Source of the DNA: Nymphaea colorata
Taxonomy: Eukaryota; Streptophyta; Magnoliopsida; Nymphaeales; Nymphaeaceae
DNA: 64,000 nucleotides
Direction: 5' to 3'
Assembly (NCBI RefSeq): GCF_008831285.2
Contig: NC_045148.1
Location: 16,036,802-16,100,801, forward strand
Shown here: piece by piece, positions 61,881 through 64,000 of the stretch
Layout of the letters: every line of letters starts with the position of its first letter
Numbering within the stretch: position 1 is the stretch's first letter
Program-made: the position numbers and the translations under genes
The notes under the pieces: generated by a model
What the model was told of the DNA's origin: nothing
Database searches by the model: none
What the model saw: only the letters and a program-made list of their open reading frames with translations

Positions 61881-62616
61881 TAGTTGAACATCAGATAACT
61901 ACTTTAAATTTGAGAACTGGTCTCTAGCTCAGGAATCACGCGAAATGTGCCAAGCATGAAAACCCAGACAAAGGGAGAGAGATGTACCAGAGAGAGAGAG
62001 GAGCCAGAGTAAGAAAGGCAGGAGCCAACAGAAAATGGGAGAAGGTACAATCACGATTTACAACCAGACTGATATAACCACAGAAAGGTGGGCCAATTCA
62101 TTTAATGGCAAAAAGAAGATTCAATATTTACATGAATCGGAAATCCAAATACAAAAAATATAAAGACTCAAACCCTAGACATAGTCAAAAAAATTTACAG
62201 ATTGAGCCGCGGGCAGAGACCGAACAAAGAAGAAGAAAAAGGAAAAAGAGACCCCGCACAAATCATTTGTCCACCTAAATTCCCAAAAAACGGACCTAAT
62301 CTCTAATCTCATCCTCAAAAGCTAACCTAAATTGCTAGTTTTCGGAAGGAACAGAGCCACTTCTCCGAAAGAAGTATCCCTTTCCTCGCTTATTGAAAAA
62401 TCTCACCTACTATTTTACATATACAGGTTGATGATGGTCGGTTGAGGAATATACATGGGCAGTACCAAAAACAGACTCTCCTTCAAAACACCTTTTTTTC
62501 TTTCGGAAATTTTTTCTTTCGTTTTCTTCACTGATTTTGATCGGCTAAATTTGTGATGGATTCTCGCTGACCTTCCAGGGCCAGAATGACGATGTGGTTA
62601 GTTGATGAAGCGATCA

Positions 62617-63286
62617 TCAGGCCATGGCCGGGATGCTGCACCTCCGGCGATCGCGATCCAGGCAGTCGAAACCTTCGATTCTGACGGCAGCCGGCTTGGG
62701 GCCGAAGCTGGCCCTGGCGCAACCTTTGCGCGCCGAGGACGAAGAGGCGGAGGAAGAGGAAGGGGAAGTGGAGGAGGGAGGGGATGCTGCCGACGACACT
62801 GGAAAACCGGCAACAATCGGCACGGGCACCAGGGAGAGGTCGCCACGCCCCTCGGCAAACCTGGCGTCATGGACCAGAGGGTTCGCCGCCCGGCTTGGCG
62901 GAGACCCGCAAAAGTAGGGCGGCGAACCACACCCCGACTGGTCGCCCCCGTGTACGCCCTGAAATCAAAGACGTTGCATACAACCCATTAATCAAAAAAC
63001 TAACTTTCGTTCAAGGCAAAGAGGATATTTTTCTCCAAGAAAAAAAAAACTTCAGGCTCAGAAAGAAGGTAACCTTTGCGAAAATGATGTCCAGAAGTTC
63101 CGAACCGGCTTTCGAGTCTATCGGGTCCGTCGGGTGGCTGCTTAGGTGACGACGAAAAGGGCGCACGGCATCACCACCGGCAGCATGGTTAATAACAGCG
63201 AGACGTCTCGGCTTGGGGCAGAACAGGGGAGCCCTGGTGCGCTCCTGAACCGAGAGAGGGGTCCTCAACCTTCCGAGATCAGCCAT
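62617..63286 (-). CDS. Small plant protein of unknown function with GCGSPPYFCGSPPSR motif
   Basis: Minus-strand exons 63286-63074 and 62958-62617 join in phase 0 to 184 residues. The first exon begins MADLGRLRTPLSVQERTRAP and ends SELLDIIFAK. After the intron comes GVHGGDQSGCGSPPYFCGSP with PSRAANPLVHDARF (motif residues 80-94), then a Ser/Pro-rich stretch and the end GFDCLDRDRRRCSIPAMA. I recall the GCGSPPYFCGSPPSR...NPL.DARF block from a family of small plant proteins without known function; the paired Cys-Gly-Ser-Pro-Pro repeats could bind a metal or a protein partner, but this is speculation. No signal peptide or membrane segment is seen. An in-frame ATG at 63313 would add nine residues (MRRLNGFED) at the N-terminus. 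A strong donor (AAGAG|GTGAGT, minus strand, near 63893) suggests a further 5' UTR intron. Confidence 0.88.
62959..63073 (-). other. Intron of the GCGSPPYFCGSPPSR gene
   Basis: The donor GCAAAG|GTTACC and acceptor GATTTCAG|GGCGTA are canonical GT-AG. Splicing brings together two open frames that otherwise end in unrelated sequence and gives the conserved motif in frame. Length 115 bases. Confidence 0.85.
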
Positions 63287-64000
63287 GTCTTCAAACCCGT
63301 TCAAGCGGCGCATTAAATACAAACAAATGACAGAGTAAGTATGAAAATCGGGAATTTTCCCTCGAGTATGTACAGGTCCTGATTAGTGATTATTTACAAG
63401 CCGGACCTCCGGGACTCTCCAATCGCACCTGCTGGGAAAAAGGAAGACGAGCAAGAGCTTCAGGGACCATTTCCACACACAGATAAAAAAAAAAAAAGGG
63501 AACAGCAAAATATCATCAAGGCCCTCAAGATCTGCCTCAGAACCGAAGAAAAAATGCTTCGGTTGCACGAAGCAAAGTCGTGAAAACAAGATCCGCCAGG
63601 AAAGGACTCTTAAAAACCTAGATCTAAAAATTTTCCACGAGATCTGCACAGGTATGGGATGCTTTCCCTCTGATTCAAAACAAAGACGGACAAAAGGAAA
63701 TTAGAAGTAAGGATGGAGGCGATGGAAACGTCGCATACTTTAAAAAAAAAAAAAAACAACCAGCTTTTGCATCCGTAGAGAAATCGAAATCGATGGAAAC
63801 GCAATTTTCTTTGTCATTTGCAAGAAAATAAAGAGAGAGAGAGGAGGAGGAGGAGGAGGAGGAGAAAATGAAATGATTGAGGACAAGGAACTCACCTCTT
63901 TCTTCTCAGCGGGACATGGAAACCGACGGCATCCGGAAAAGAGAAAAAAAGAAAAAGAAGAAAGAAAAAAAATGGGGAAGAGAAAAATTAAGAAGAGGGT
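63287..64000 (-). other. 5' UTR and promoter side of the GCGSPPYFCGSPPSR gene
   Basis: No other gene is visible. On the minus strand a near-consensus donor AAGAG|GTGAGT near 63893 and acceptor-like sites (CCTGTGCAG near 63645, CTAATCAG near 63380) suggest a leader intron. A compound (GA)(GGA) microsatellite lies at 63831-63865; in the transcript it would read as CT-rich sequence. The frame at 63383-63649 looks random. Confidence 0.4.
63831..63865. repeat. (GA)n(GGA)n microsatellite
   Basis: GA dinucleotides (63831-63842) run into GGA trinucleotides (63843-63865). Confidence 0.9.

Larger units (their letters stand above)
54541..62616. other. Repeat-rich spacer, no gene recognised
   Basis: Beyond the NAC promoter no frame has a recognisable domain. 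The stretch contains relics with GGGGCGGAGCC-type ends (56.4 and 57.6 kb), a diverged direct duplication near 58.6-59.1 kb, a 102-bp triplicate at 59569-59874 and a decayed 61-bp tandem repeat at 61.8 kb. The last few hundred bases before 62616 are the likely 3' UTR of the minus-strand gene at 62.6-63.3 kb. Confidence 0.45.

Noticed and set aside
62602-62991. 129-residue Gly/Arg-rich frame on the plus strand
   Set aside because: It is the antisense shadow of the second exon of the GCGSPPYFCGSPPSR gene.

Overview
The window reads as nuclear DNA of a flowering plant. The recognisable genes have introns and belong to plant-only families (NAC, LBD/LOB, CLE peptide, a pectate lyase-like protein, MIR319). 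Spacers are AT-rich and carry many (AT)n and (GA)n microsatellites, and there are decayed Ty1/copia remnants. I cannot fix the species. Gene density is low: about six protein genes and one microRNA gene in 64 kb. All calls come from reading the sequence; no database search was run.

Layout. 1-0.6 kb: the 3' end of an unrecognised gene on the plus strand. 0.6-5.3 kb: spacer with a large (CT)(AT) microsatellite and two related SINE-like copies. 5.3-7.1 kb: a gutted Ty1/copia element on the minus strand with both LTRs, a primer-binding site, gag remains and an RNase H remnant. 7.3-8.0 kb: a broken PPR gene. 8-11.3 kb: AT-rich spacer. 11.4-13.6 kb: a two-exon pectate lyase-like gene (+) whose intron appears to use a GC-AG splice pair and whose usual Ca2+-site acids are partly replaced. 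17.0-17.3 kb: a CLE pre-propeptide gene (+) whose peptide has Cys where Gly-6 is nearly invariant. 17.3-30.8 kb: spacer with a copia LTR remnant and an uncertain decayed coding patch. 30.8-31.8 kb: a class II LBD gene (-) with two C-terminal EAR-type motifs. 32-48.7 kb: spacer and decayed repeats. 48.7-48.9 kb: a MIR319 hairpin (-) with a canonical mature miR319. 52.5-54.4 kb: a three-exon NAC gene (-). 55-62 kb: repeat-rich spacer, including three near-identical 102-bp tandem copies. 62.6-63.3 kb: a two-exon gene (-) for a small plant protein with a GCGSPPYFCGSPPSR motif.

The genes do not form an operon or an obvious cluster. Several are developmental regulators (NAC, LBD, CLE, MIR319), but each stands alone with kilobases of spacer around it. 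I found no new multi-gene system. The most interesting points are the CLE Gly-to-Cys change, the altered pectate lyase-like protein with its GC-AG intron, and the MIR319 locus.
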